From Acholoe squamosa (lineage: Eukaryota; Annelida; Polychaeta; Phyllodocida; Polynoidae), in contig OX439035.1 in assembly GCA_949317995.1 (NCBI GenBank), positions 1,380,681 through 1,444,680 on the forward strand: a stretch of DNA of 64,000 bases. Direction: 5' to 3'. The position numbers and the translations under genes were made by a program. This document shows, in pieces, positions 24,101 to 32,234 of the stretch (its first letter is position 1; the number at the start of each line of letters is the position of its first letter). A model generated the notes under the pieces. The model saw only the letters and a program-made list of their open reading frames with translations, ran no database searches and had not been told where the DNA came from.

Positions 24101-27100
24101 ATGTACTGGATCTATTGGGAATTCGTTAAGAATTCACCCAATGGTCTGTACAATTATGACCAGAAGGGCAAGCTCAAGTTTGCTCTAGATGAGTACTACG
24201 GGGAGGATCGTAAGGATTGTCCCTTCCAACGTTGTACTCAAAGTGAGGGTGAGGTTGAATTCTTCATCGAGAAAGACGAGTTCCTTCGTCATCTCATGGA
24301 GGTTCATATGCACCAGAGGCCGGAATATGTCTGCGATCGAGAGGTTGGCAAGAAATGTGCTAAATGCACAGGATGTGTCACCCCCGACGCGGAGACATGG
24401 TCCGGCACTATGTGACTTCGCATGGAGAGGGCCTGGAGGCAGCCATAGATCGGGTGATGAAAATTCACTCGGAACTCTATGGTAACCTTAAGGGCCTCAA
24501 TGCAGAGAAGTTGGCTTCCCTCACATCGAGTACGAAGCAGTTTGCGCCTACGGTTCCTGGTACTAACCAGAAACTAAAGGCTCGGTTTGCCCAGACTCCC
24601 GGGTCCGGCAAACTAGAGTACGCTCAGGAGGAGTACGATCTGTTGAACGAATGGAGGAGCAACAAGGCCTGCCGCCGTGGTGGGGCTTATGTAACTCCAT
24701 CCGGAGAACAGGTCCGAAGCCGCAGGGATTACCGCCAGGGACCCTCCGCGGCAGATAGGAAGAGACAGGCGTCTGAATCTCCAAGCCGAGCCAGGTCACC
24801 ACTGGAGGCGTTGAAGAGACAAACGAATGGGGGAAGGAAGAAGCCACATCTTCCATCTCCTACTGGAACTCCTTCCCACTATGGACGAGCACCAACTCCA
24901 CTAGGTGTACAGAACCCGACATTCTTTGGTGTCAGTGGACCGGGTGGCCAGTCCTCCTGGAAACACGCGCCTTTGAATGTCAGAGACCCGAAGCAGTACC
25001 CTGCTATGGGCCCACCCGGACCAGAGATGCAAATCTTTGATCAGTACGGGAGGGTCAAGCAGGAACTGCCGACAGTAGGAGGTCAAGCTCCCCGACCTAC
25101 AATGAGTGCTGTGGTGAGACAACGTCCACCCGCACCATTGTTGACGGCCAAAGACCTTAGAAGGGAATTGTCGCGGTTGCCCCTGGCACAGGGATCACTA
25201 AAGCAAGGCCCTTCTTCGACCACTGCTAGTGCGGCTACTACTGCGGTTGCTTCTTCGCACACGCAGGTAGCTGTCACTGCGAGTGGGTCTGGAGCACAGC
25301 CGAAGCCTCAGGGTCAGGTACCCCTACCTGGTGCTGTGGTTCATCGGCCTAAGCTGATCCAGACCGTGGAGACCTTCTTCAAGAAGGAGGACAAATTGTC
25401 TTGCAATATTCAGAGCAAGCAGTTTGAGACGTTACAGCACCATCTGGAAAACCTCCACCTGGATATGTATCGTCGGACCGTGTCGAGCACTCTCCAGTGC
25501 ATTGACGCGATCCAGAAGTCAGAGATCAACCGGATCTCGACTCAAATAAAGGCGGATGTTGCCAAAGATAAGCAGGAAGCTGCTAATCTGCGGCAGGAGG
25601 CCCTATCCGAGAAGGAAACAGCTTCTCAGATGCTTGACCTAGAACGAGCAACGAACATGAAGAACCAGCAAAAGTTCTTCAAGGTTTTCGGAGTTATCAT
25701 GGATAACTGGGTTGGCACACCTGAGCATGCTTTGAACCTGTTCGAGGCACGCCAGAAGGTGAAACTAACACCTGCTGTCCCAGCATTGGCACCTACGGAT
25801 GGAACCGATGTGGACCCCCCCCGTTCAGCCACAGGCTCAACAACCGGGTCCAAACCAGCCACCCGAGGAGAACATGGAACAGTAAAAAAAAAACTGTTGC
25901 ATGAAGATCGGACATAATTGTGTGTCCCGGGGTGCTATTTCCTATGTATTGTTGGATAAGAAACCATTTTTTTATCCAACCCGTATTGATTCGGGTACCA
26001 AGCTGTACCCTAATCCGGAAACTGGAAACAGAAGGAGAAACAAACAAGTCACTCTGGAGGAGGAGTACGAATGCTGTAAACACCATAACTGTACTGTGCC
26101 ATAATATAATGACTGTGCCTATTATAAAATCATGGACAATTTACACTAATATGGACTTTTGAACTACAAACCGGATTTACTACTACACCACTACTACTCG
26201 TGAGCTAGCACTTCAAGCATCAGGGTTTAGCTACGCCCATAAAGTCCATCAACAGTCTACAACTGGATCTATTATTACCTCCAGTTAGCTAGCACTACAG
26301 GCATCAGGGTTTAGCTACACCCACCAACAAGTTTTACTATAGCACTTCAGGCATCAGGGTTCAGCTCGCCCATACCAAGACATCAGCAGCATCCGACTCC
26401 TGTTACATCCTCCAATCATGAAAACAAGTAACTTCGTTGATAATATTATAATGTGTGTAAAATTGTATTTATAACTATATAATATCTTTTATAAAGATAT
26501 ATTATTATAGAGTGTCTATAAATATACTGGATCTGCGAATCCTAAAAGTTGTTTATGGTAATCCTAGACCTATAACTGCCTAGATAGGTCATTCTTGGTC
26601 TCAATATATAAAGAGACTATATTTCTTCTGTAACCTGTAAATATAAAACACTAAGGTATAAACTGAGCTGCGTCTCAAAAAGTATAAATATTTTTCCATA
26701 AAATAAGAGAAGGTCCAACGGATTTCTCTAAACTTAGTACTGGAATTACTCAGGTTAATACCTAATTGTGTTCATATAGTATCAGATTAATTGTTCATAT
26801 CTGATCATTAATATTCAATTCACTTTGTAAAGTGGACAGAGTTGTTAATTTAAAAAGTCGAAATTTTTTTTTCCAGGTTCAATAACCGTAATACGGTCAT
26901 TATTTACAACCACCGGTCCTTTTCAGGACCCTACTGTTGTCAAAATGTTACTATAAATCTGTGATAATTATATATTTATCATTTGTGGTTGTTATAAGCT
27001 ACTAGTGGAAGTGACATGAACGACACTCGATGCTATTATTGTATAATTTTTCAGAAATAGGATAGTCTTATACTATAGCCTATTTCACATCGAGCAAGTG

Positions 27101-30100
27101 TAATTAATACCCCTTTTTAGTATTGTAAACAATTACTTGCTAGGTTATTAATACACTGCGGTTTAATCACCCCCAAGTTATTGTCTAAGGGGGGCAGTGT
27201 AGGGGTATGGTATTTTACACTTTAACGTTCATGTACCCGTGAGACTCAGACCTAGGTCCTTCGGGTGTGGTGGGGGAATCCGGATGGCAGGTGGCAGCAC
27301 CTGCCTCTGGGTTCGTATCCATTACACCAGGGGGCCTACCACTCGTCCGCCACACGTCATGTGGCCGGTCTGAGTTTCGCGGGCTTTTCCCCTATATAAG
27401 GCTGGTCCTAGCCCTAGGTTCCTCAGTAGTGGTTTACCCACTGCTCAACCAGGTTGTTACCCGAAAGGGTAACCGAATGCCCTAGTAGCATGTAGTCCTC
27501 TGAGGCTGTGATCGTATGTAACGCAAGCTAAGAAATAAAAGCTCGGTTGCCTACCCGGAAACTTTTCTCTCTCTTCGTTATGATTTAATCTTAACTTAAC
27601 GAGACGAACCATTACAGATGTAACAAGAACTTTGTTGGCAAGTTGGAATGCTCTAGGCAACTTAAATAGGCACACGGAAATGTCACACATTTTGTATGTG
27701 GTTGCACCATAGTTCACTCTACTAGTATAAAACTATGGGCCTGCTGTATTCAACTTAAGTTATCGCAACATTCAGATTGTCCTGTGGAGTATGAGTATGA
27801 TACTGGTGAAAATATGTGCTACAAATCTGATACCACCGATAGGAAATACCAGGAGTCTGTCGCTTTGTGTGCAGTGGACGATGCAACACTACCAATCATA
27901 CATACATCATCCACAGACTATGCTGTGTGGTATAAAATGTGAGTACATGCATTTTTGTTTTGTTTTATTTGTTCATGAAATTGATGATTCACAGAGACTA
28001 GGATTGGTTAGTTTTGTCTGCTTCATGTATACAATAATTTCACAACTGAACCATTAGCTTTCCTTTTGCTATATCATTAATTGTGAAAAAGCTAGATTTT
28101 TTGGTACATATGTATCACTTTTGTTTTCATTTTCTTATAACTAATAACATAGAAATTGTGTTGTGTCCAGCATGATATTTAGACAATATCATAAGGGTCC
28201 ATGAATTATCATTATCACAGTTTAGGCATCAATTATCAACAAACAGTAAGATATATAATTTCATAAAAAACTCAATCATCAAATTTTTGTGATATTACTA
28301 TTACAAATTCACATCAGGCGTGGTGACACATGGCTTGGTCTGCGCTTCAGAGATGACTACCGCGCTTTCCTTTGGGAGGATGATAGCCCCATAACCTACA
28401 CCTTCTGGCGCTCTAGGGATGCCAGACCAAATTGTGCTGTCATAAAGACGAATGGCAAGTGGAAGACTGAGGACAACTGCCAAAGCATCAAAAAGGTCCT
28501 ATGCGTTAAAAAAGGTAATTGACCCATTTAACGTGTAGCTAGATGAAGGTACCACACACTACCACTGGCAAACATACTAAAAAAGCCCCCCGCATAGATA
28601 CTCATGTGGCTATACTGCATTGGGATGGGTTCCCACCTGTGATTGGCTGGTGCCATGGCAAGGCATTTTTCCTTCCTGAAATCAAGTCACCCCTGATTTT
28701 ACACTGTAATGTAGGGTGTCTTGAGGTAGTACCATCCCTAGGCTCCAGACAGAGGGGTACTCTTTGAGAAGAAAATTACCAAAATTATTGACCCATTTTA
28801 ACATTTTGAGGGCTGCTAATGTTGCCATGATACCCACAGGCCATGTCTGATGACAAGTAATCTGAACTCCACTAGATGGGAATGAAGCTAATTCTCATTA
28901 CTAACAATTATTCTTTGAGACTGTAACTCTTAAATCATTCATTCATCTCATCTCTATGTTAAAATCAAAACCACAAAAGAGCTAAAAAAAGTAAAGTTTG
29001 CTGATTATAAATATAATGGATTAGGAACAATCTAGATTTATTTACAGGTTTAACAGCAAATACCTGTGACTTTCATAACTTTGACTCGGCATCTGGTATG
29101 TGTTATCAACTCGATGGTAGCAGCGACAGTTGGCAAGGTGCCAATACAACTTGTGGTGGATACCTTCCAGTGATAACTAGTGAAGTGGAAAACCTTCCTA
29201 TTAAAGACATAATGTATGCATGCACTGCTTCAATTCTCTTAGATTTTCATACTCAAATTTTGAAGTTTCAACAGTTGTTATGTTCAAAAGTTTGCCGGAC
29301 ATTACTCTCTTTTTGATTTGGTTTCCTGACGAATTACTAAATTGAAATTAAATTGCTAACTTTCTACTCCTTTATTTTTGATTCATACATTATATTTGAG
29401 TATGCAGGGCCCTAAGCCTAGTTGTACTGTCATTTAGGCCACTCACTTTATGTGTATTTCTTGTATTTCAAACAGAAGAACCAATCAGTGCACAGGAGAA
29501 GGTATCTTTGATAATTACTCCAAGCCAATAACCTATATCTACTTTTAGATTTTTCTAATTTTCACCCAGCATATTTGACTAACATATTCACAGATCTCTT
29601 TGAGACTCAAGTTAATGAATTCCCCGTATTGAATCATGCATACATTCAGATCTGGGGACACCTGGATTGGGATAAAGATTGCGATATCGAGTACACCTTA
29701 TACTTGGGTGGATGGTACAGATGTGTCATATACAAACTGGGAGGATAACCAGCCCATAGACAAGCCCTGTGTTATAATGACGCTCAGTAAAGGTTGGTGG
29801 GAGAGAAAGCCATGCACTGATAGAAAAGACAGCGTTTGTGCTAGAAAACCAGGTAAAGTTCCTTTTAAGGGATATTCCATAATCAATGCCATTGGCACCT
29901 GGTGGTCAAAAAGTGAAATCATGATTCTTGCTCATTTCCCTTTTGTATTATGTTCTCGCTCATCACTATCAATGCAAATTGTTTGATGTTAAACGTGTGC
30001 ATTCCTCCTGCCCTAGCACTAGGATTAACTATTGGCCCACTTTACTCTGTAAATTGACCCTTTCAATGCTCAGCCAACAAAAAGTGTATTTCTTAAAGTG

Positions 30101-30622
30101 TGTTACAAAATCATTTAAGAAATGTTTTCTAAAAGATGTATGTGTGTTTAACTATTCTCAACTTAACAATACTTACTTTTTCCAAATGTTGAACTTAAAT
30201 ATCATATCAGGATTATTGCACATTTTTTTCTCTTCATTGAACAGGTTGTGCGGGGATCTTTTAAATTTGTATCACTTCATGAACTTAAGCAGTACATTTC
30301 GATTTATAATTAATGCAAATTTGATAAATTAGAACCATCTGCCATCCTACCATAATCATTCAAATAGTGTGATGTGTTGACCATGCTATCGTGCCAACCA
30401 TAATTACCCCCAGGGGTTCAGGATAATGCTCCAATGAATAGCTGGTGAGGAGTCTCAACAGCACCTCATTGGTGCATCAAGAAAAAGACATGATTGACTG
30501 CTGCAAAAGCAAGCCATAAAGCATTAAAACATCCTAAACCATTCTCACCTTTCATTCATGTCATCATCCTCTCCTTCGCAGCCAAAGAAGATGTTGCTGA
30601 ATCCGTTAGCTCTTGTGTATGA
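15114..30622 (+). CDS. Secreted protein with two C-type lectin domains (six-exon model)
   Basis: Model: join(15114-15198, 27776-27938, 28318-28514, 29048-29213, 29650-29852, 30582-30622), about 284 residues. Every junction is GT-AG and all phases agree (1,2,1,2,1), which is hard to obtain by chance. Residues 1-25 are a signal peptide (MKMPIRVPLGLWLCLWTV then polar). CTLD 1 spans about residues 30-148 and CTLD 2 about 155-270, each split by an intron at the same phase-2 position, so they arose by duplication. Each keeps the family cysteines and a WIGL-like core (TWLGLR, TWIGIK). The usual calcium/sugar triplets are altered (ARPN; QPI without the downstream WND), so sugar binding is doubtful. 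Intron 1 (12.6 kb) contains the full gypsy element. The product is presumably extracellular, perhaps in recognition or immunity (inference). The last exon is the least certain. Confidence 0.75.
15275..15332. repeat. Palindromic GCATCATG-family repeat in intron 1
   Basis: Runs from TTGATGCAGCAATGTCATG to CAGCACTTCATGTGGGCATGAT; arms match those at 1-60 and 15578-15637. Confidence 0.5.
15578..15637. repeat. 60-bp palindromic GCATCATG-family repeat
   Basis: CATGATGCATCAATGAAGTG on the left and CAGCACTTCATTGGAGCATC plus ATG on the right pair in 23 of 28 positions. It is the best-preserved copy and exactly the same length as the copy at 1-60. Confidence 0.65.
15909..15915 (+). promoter_or_regulatory. 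TATA box of the 5' LTR
   Basis: TATATAA preceded by GCTTTTCCCC, about 140 bases upstream of the AATAAA signal. Inferred RNA polymerase II core promoter; the transcription start would lie some 25-30 bases downstream. Confidence 0.7.
16050..16055 (+). terminator. Poly(A) signal in the 5' LTR (R region)
   Basis: AATAAA. Its equivalent in the 3' LTR at 27534-27539 would serve genomic RNA 3'-end formation. It lies just after a stretch (16021-16034) resembling the 5' end of tRNA-His. Confidence 0.65.
16134..16145 (+). promoter_or_regulatory. Primer-binding site matching tRNA-His
   Basis: TGGTGCCGTGAC starts one base after the LTR. It is the exact complement of the 3' end of animal tRNA-His as I remember it (acceptor strand ending GTCACGGCA plus CCA); the next base mismatches. 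The primer assignment rests on recalled tRNA sequence. Confidence 0.65.
16176..18918 (+). pseudogene. gag: gag of the gypsy element: long coiled-coil form, broken
   Basis: Reads from ATG 16176 to TGA 18916-18918, about 914 codons, roughly twice a typical gypsy Gag. Three breaks: a frameshift between about 16500 and 16535 (frame of 16176 to frame of 16333), a TAA at 16555-16557 and a TAA at 18109-18111; reading continues in frame after each stop. Order: acidic N-terminus; about 170 residues of coiled coil (16540-17060, heptad-like, rich in E/K/Q); a Gly/Ser/Pro/Asn linker (17220-17770); a capsid-like region (about 17830-18480, with AKNPWKEEYQGC and later WRLDDECFLDEMFKQFIEGL); acidic patch; and a CCHC zinc knuckle CFRCQETGHYAAEC (about 18799-18840). 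Gag builds the cytoplasmic particle and binds RNA. The coiled-coil extension is unusual. The pol frame is open across the gag stop, so pol could have been made by -1 frameshifting or reinitiation. Confidence 0.85.
18957..23150 (+). CDS. pol: pol polyprotein: protease, RT, RNase H, integrase, AT-hook
   Basis: Uninterrupted 1397 codons. Domains in order: aspartic protease with DTGASHS (D132) and ILGLDF near 199; reverse transcriptase about 385-650 with YLDD at 553-556; RNase H with ILDTDAS (D705); integrase zinc domain H950-x4-H955-x29-C985-x2-C988 and the D1017, D1077, E1113 triad (35 residues between the last two). After the integrase C-terminal segment (VARLRPW) comes a basic tail with GPGRPRK (1320-1326), a canonical AT-hook, instead of a recognisable chromodomain. 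The tail may bias where the element integrates (inference). The ATG lies 38 bases after the gag stop, in the -1 frame. All catalytic residues I can check are present, in contrast to the broken gag. Confidence 0.95.
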   Translation: MSDCHDCQPIAACGTGENPLAISPSSEAKEPDQFLTHEAGETDSTLGVKNRQKNTEGKPDISPEGAANELARVGCAQFPPGHPCLEFLKGCGFDLGAKTELAKYASSPTYLKGRRWYAVVSVSGRSAEFLVDTGASHSCIAKRFYNLLPTNHETFTTEGNACTADGSMIQTFGRTCMRFSLQEDKDYLLTPTVANIADDGILGLDFAALYGARLDSQRGILEVRDPYHLEVQCVLRQVSSVASVAQTVKIPPGTACDVLCRADRQFSGKTGVVEPDMAMLSSIGLESADVLVANAAWTVVPISNTGNKTVYVQKDTILGSVVLSELVEGCKHVSAPGAPSSPERSPELDILVSESHVESDEQREALTDLLYKYRKAFAAPSEKLGRTDKVLHTIDTGENEPFKIPYRRLPLAKKKVAEEEIAKMLEQDVIIPSTSPWSSPVCMVTKKDGTIRFCIDYRKLNGMTKKNSYPLPRIDETIDSLGGKQWYCSLDLQSGYWQVGMHPKDMEKTAFSSHIGLFQYNVMPFGLCNAPATFEAMMETLLSDLLWKKCLIYLDDVIVFGKTYEECLENLGMVLERIITNGLKLKPKKCDLFKKSINYLGRIISNEGIKADPEKLDAVSNWQAPTNAKEVRSFLGFCSYYRDFIPGYSRVAFPFQSLSHWTPGIRKERFPWGSEQDESFRKIKDLFASTPVLKYPTENDHFILDTDASNESIGAALSQVQDGVEVPIAFASNTLSKTQRNYCTTKRELLAVVVYTKKFKHFLWGSDFTLRTDHSSLRWLLNFKDAEGMIGRWLAHLSEFGLNHSQIEHRAGAKHLNADALSRIPVRKCANAECTECGAHNAVLAGVRVPFETHPEHVLNWSLETIQQFQESDAVTSRLIKFLNQGICPPRPEVSLENREMRRFLAQWAELEVRDGILFRWKNHSNRKKTLQVVIPSAMRRDIMYFCHGHRTSGHFGKKRSLERLTRRYYWPGMSTDLTRWVETCPECCKNKPGPGLGKLPLSQELFGVRFARIAVDIISGIPPTPSGNTCMMVVSDYYTKYTRVFPLPDHKAVTCAMAFVKGWVLHLGVPLMLHSDQGREFESSLWQEMCNCLAICKTRTNPYRPQSDGQVERFNRTLIQVLKSLVNEQMDDWDEQCEFVVHAYNGTVHSSTNCSPNLLVFGEDLIMPADLVFGVIRMNPETPCQVMFVESLRDNFKQAYERVRDELQKTARWQKVGYDTGLKARFFNLGDRVLRLHQPLANLKLASNWDGPFTITQVISDCRVIIKSQLGKCYKSNVARLRPWRGRDTSTEMYGDGLLEVMEQSRVKQLEVVPTRKRGPGRPRKVADPKRVVPPVVTSGKQGKIQKVSAGAGKNKRKGPSKAKKTLEKALMDTRSIKEASKPLRRSPRLLKTAVT
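23151..23668 (+). other. Inter-ORF leader of the gypsy element
   Basis: 518 bases between pol and the third ORF with no ORF of note. It is GC-richer than the host flanks and ends in the 12-bp inverted repeat at 23637-23662. It could hold a splice acceptor or internal promoter for the third ORF, but none is certain. Confidence 0.45.
23637..23662 (+). promoter_or_regulatory. 12-bp inverted repeat just upstream of ORF3
   Basis: GGGTAAGCAGTA and TACTGCTTATCC are separated by two bases and pair fully if one G-U is allowed. As RNA it would form a tight hairpin (ten or eleven pairs plus a small loop) 7 bases before the first ATG of the third ORF (23669) and 43 before the better ATG (23705). It could act in translation, splicing (it includes a GTAAG word) or as a protein site. 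Function unknown. Confidence 0.55.
23669..25917 (+). pseudogene. Third ORF of the gypsy element: zinc-finger and coiled-coil protein
   Basis: About 750 codons in the place usually held by env, in two overlapping reading frames (23669-24415 and 24364-25917). The step is a single-base loss or a -1 shift near the C run at 24380-24384. The downstream ATG at 23705 has the better context (G at +4). It has no signal peptide or membrane segment, so it is not an envelope. Visible parts: Pro/acidic N-terminus; a W/Y-rich segment around MYWIYWEFVKNSPNG; a finger C-x4-C-x18-H-x4-H (CPFQRC...RHLMEVH); a second cysteine cluster KCAKCTGC whose partner histidines (RHYVTSH) are in the other frame; a basic/Pro-rich middle; and a C-terminal coiled coil of about 80 residues (around IQKSEINRISTQIK). 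Because the second finger spans the break, one continuous protein was ancestral. Likely nucleic-acid binding; role unknown. Confidence 0.75.
25918..27186 (+). other. Non-coding 3' region of the gypsy element
   Basis: 1.27 kb between the third ORF and the polypurine tract. The first part carries a three-fold repeat; the rest (26420-27180) is markedly AT-rich with many small palindromes such as TAATATCTTTTATAAAGATA. No ORF has a recognisable domain. Long 3' leaders like this are unusual for gypsy elements. Confidence 0.6.
26204..26373 (+). repeat. Three imperfect 36-bp direct repeats inside the element
   Basis: Versions of GCTAGCACTTCAGGCATCAG followed by GGTTTAGCTACRCCCA occur at 26204-26240, 26288-26323 and 26339-26373. 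Regular RNA or protein sites are possible. Confidence 0.75.
27187..27197 (+). promoter_or_regulatory. Polypurine tract
   Basis: AAGGGGGGCAG lies directly against the 3' LTR, the expected plus-strand primer position; a single C interrupts the purines near the end. Confidence 0.8.
27198..27616 (+). repeat. 3' LTR (419 bp)
   Basis: Same length and ends as the 5' LTR. TATATAA at 27393-27399 and AATAAA at 27534-27539. The five differences from the 5' copy are all substitutions. The lectin exon 2 begins only 160 bases downstream, so this LTR could act as an alternative promoter for the lectin domains. Confidence 0.95.
27776..27938 (+). CDS. Lectin gene exon 2: first half of CTLD 1
   Basis: Acceptor CATTCAG at 27769-27775 and donor GTGAGT at 27939. 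Encodes CPVEYEYDTGENMCYK, then YQESVALC and ATLPIIHT, the usual start of a C-type lectin fold. Enters in phase 1 and leaves in phase 2. Confidence 0.8.
28318..28514 (+). CDS. Lectin gene exon 3: second half of CTLD 1
   Basis: Acceptor CACATCAG and donor GGTAATTG. Encodes RGDTWLGLRFRDDYRAFLWE, then PNCAVIK, NGKWKTEDNC and KVLCVKKG. The family W, G and three C-terminal cysteines are present. The position normally occupied by EPN or QPD reads ARPN. Confidence 0.85.
29048..29213 (+). CDS. Lectin gene exon 4: first half of CTLD 2
   Basis: Acceptor TTTACAG and donor GTATGC. Encodes TCDFHNFDSASGMCYQLDG, then SWQGANTTCGGYLPVITSE. Same phases as exon 2, supporting domain duplication. Confidence 0.75.
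29650..29852 (+). CDS. Lectin gene exon 5: second half of CTLD 2
   Basis: Acceptor CATTCAG and donor GGTAAAG. Encodes SGDTWIGIKIAISSTPYTWV, then TNWEDNQPIDKPCVIM, GWWERKPC and DSVCARKP. QPI in place of QPN/QPD and no WND triplet argue against canonical calcium-dependent sugar binding. Confidence 0.85.
30422..30481. repeat. Palindromic GCATCATG-family repeat in the last intron
   Basis: From GATAATGCTCCAATGAATAG to CAGCACCTCATTGGTGCATC; same 60-bp plan as the copies at 1-60 and 15578-15637. Confidence 0.55.
30582..30622 (+). CDS. Probable last coding exon of the lectin gene
   Basis: A strong pyrimidine tract and CAG acceptor (about 30565-30581) lead to 13 codons, AKEDVAESVSSCV after joining, then TGA. 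The phase matches exon 5. There is no membrane segment, hence a secreted product. It is short, so other last exons are possible. Confidence 0.45.
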
Positions 30623-32168
30623 AGTCATTCCAAAAAACATTGAGGGCTGGGCTACCCTATCAACATATATGTCAACAAGTCACAAATCAGCGTATTGTAC
30701 CTGAAACACATATAGATTATAGAAAATGTTGTCAGTCTACGTAAAGTACAACTTTAGTTCATTTTGATATTGGTTTATTTAAAGGTACTTATTCCTGTTC
30801 AATTACTGATGATCTGCCAACAACATCTCTTAATTACTCTGGGTTATTTTATTTTGATGTATCTTGATATCAGAAAAGCAAATAGATCAGGAATTTATAC
30901 ACTGTAAAAAGTCTTCCTGACAAAGTGACATGTATACCCATGTCAACTTGATTTGACATACAGAGCACACGTCAACGGTAATTGTCATATGATTTGACAT
31001 GCCTTAAAATGCCACATCATCTGTGAGTTTACTAGGGTCACGGCCATATCGAAGGCACTTGACATGTGATGGTTTGACATACATAATTGTTCTAGGATAT
31101 TCCACTAGATGGGGCAAACAACCATTTTGGTACCTGGATTAATCACTACCAAGAGGTACTACCAACACTTGAGACATTTGATGTATCTGTGTCATTTTGT
31201 TTTCATGAAGAATAGGTCACTAAGGTCTGTAAATACTATCAACGAATGGTAGTGAATTCTATTCCATTGTTAAAGTTGTATTTGTTATTGAATATCAAAA
31301 TAGACACCCACGATCCTGAATTCTTCAACTGGAGAGGTTAGACACCTTGTGTGTGGGTCAGTGAAAATACCAAAAGATTGTATGCTAACCCACAGACTAT
31401 AATCTCAGTATCTTCATTGCATGGAGACAGATGGCATTGCCATGCACCTCCATGCCCTTGTCTTATGAACTGCATAGAGGTCCTCAGTCAAGTAGAAGTT
31501 CTGTAGATAGGAAAAAGTGCCTTAGTGTTGCAGGCCTATGGGACTATGATATCCCCTGCCTTCTATTTTAGACTAGATTTTGATTCATGGAATTCTGAAG
31601 AAAGGACAAGTTAAACTATAGTTTTCTGAACCAGAACACCCTAGTATTTTTCACATGTTTTATTCTTTTGAGACACATGACTTTAATGGCTGCTGAATAT
31701 AGGCAATTTCTCTAAATTGGCTGAATTTGGCAACAAGCAGTGCCACCTGTATCATGTTTTCAGGTAAAATTATCATACCAATACAAGCCCCATATCTTAC
31801 TTAATATGTTTCCCATAGATAAAGATGCTGGAGCTAAAATTCTAATTTTGACAGATTTTTGATTATTTAAAAATCTTGAGAGTCCATTGATTTTTGCCAG
31901 TTTTCTGAGCCTCAGTGCATCAACACACAGCACAATGGGTATGTTTCTGTGCTTGTTTGCTGGTCTCTACAAGTAGTAGTACATGTCTAATTAAACTTGG
32001 ACCTGTAACAATAGTGGTTTTCTTATGACAGGCTTCTGGAAATGGCCCAGAAATAAGGGTTTGCTCCCGAGGGCTGACTCCCCTCCCACTATATGGGCCA
32101 AAACTCGGGGACTATTTGGAATTTTGAGGGAATATGTGGGGAGAATACTTCAGATACCTGGACCAATC

Positions 32169-32234
<66 letters not shown>

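Larger units (their letters stand above)
15714..27616 (+). mobile_element. Full-length 11.9-kb Ty3/gypsy LTR retrotransposon
   Basis: Order: 5' LTR, tRNA-His-type primer site, gag, pol, an extra zinc-finger ORF, a 1.3-kb non-coding stretch, polypurine tract, 3' LTR. A 4-bp TSD (GATG at 15710-15713 and 27617-27620) flanks TG...CA ends. The LTRs differ at five of 419 positions (98.8% identity), so insertion was fairly recent, yet gag and the third ORF carry breaks. Domain order PR-RT-RNaseH-IN places it in Ty3/gypsy. At 11.9 kb it is far longer than the usual 5-6 kb because of an extended gag and the third ORF. It sits in sense orientation in intron 1 of the lectin gene. Confidence 0.95.

Noticed and set aside
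24375-24400. Programmed -1 frameshift in the third ORF
   Set aside because: No canonical X-XXY-YYZ heptamer at the overlap; loss of a base in the C run is simpler, though not proven.
23669-25917. Envelope gene of the gypsy element
   Set aside because: Position fits, but there is no signal peptide, cleavage site or membrane segment; zinc-finger and coiled-coil features point elsewhere.
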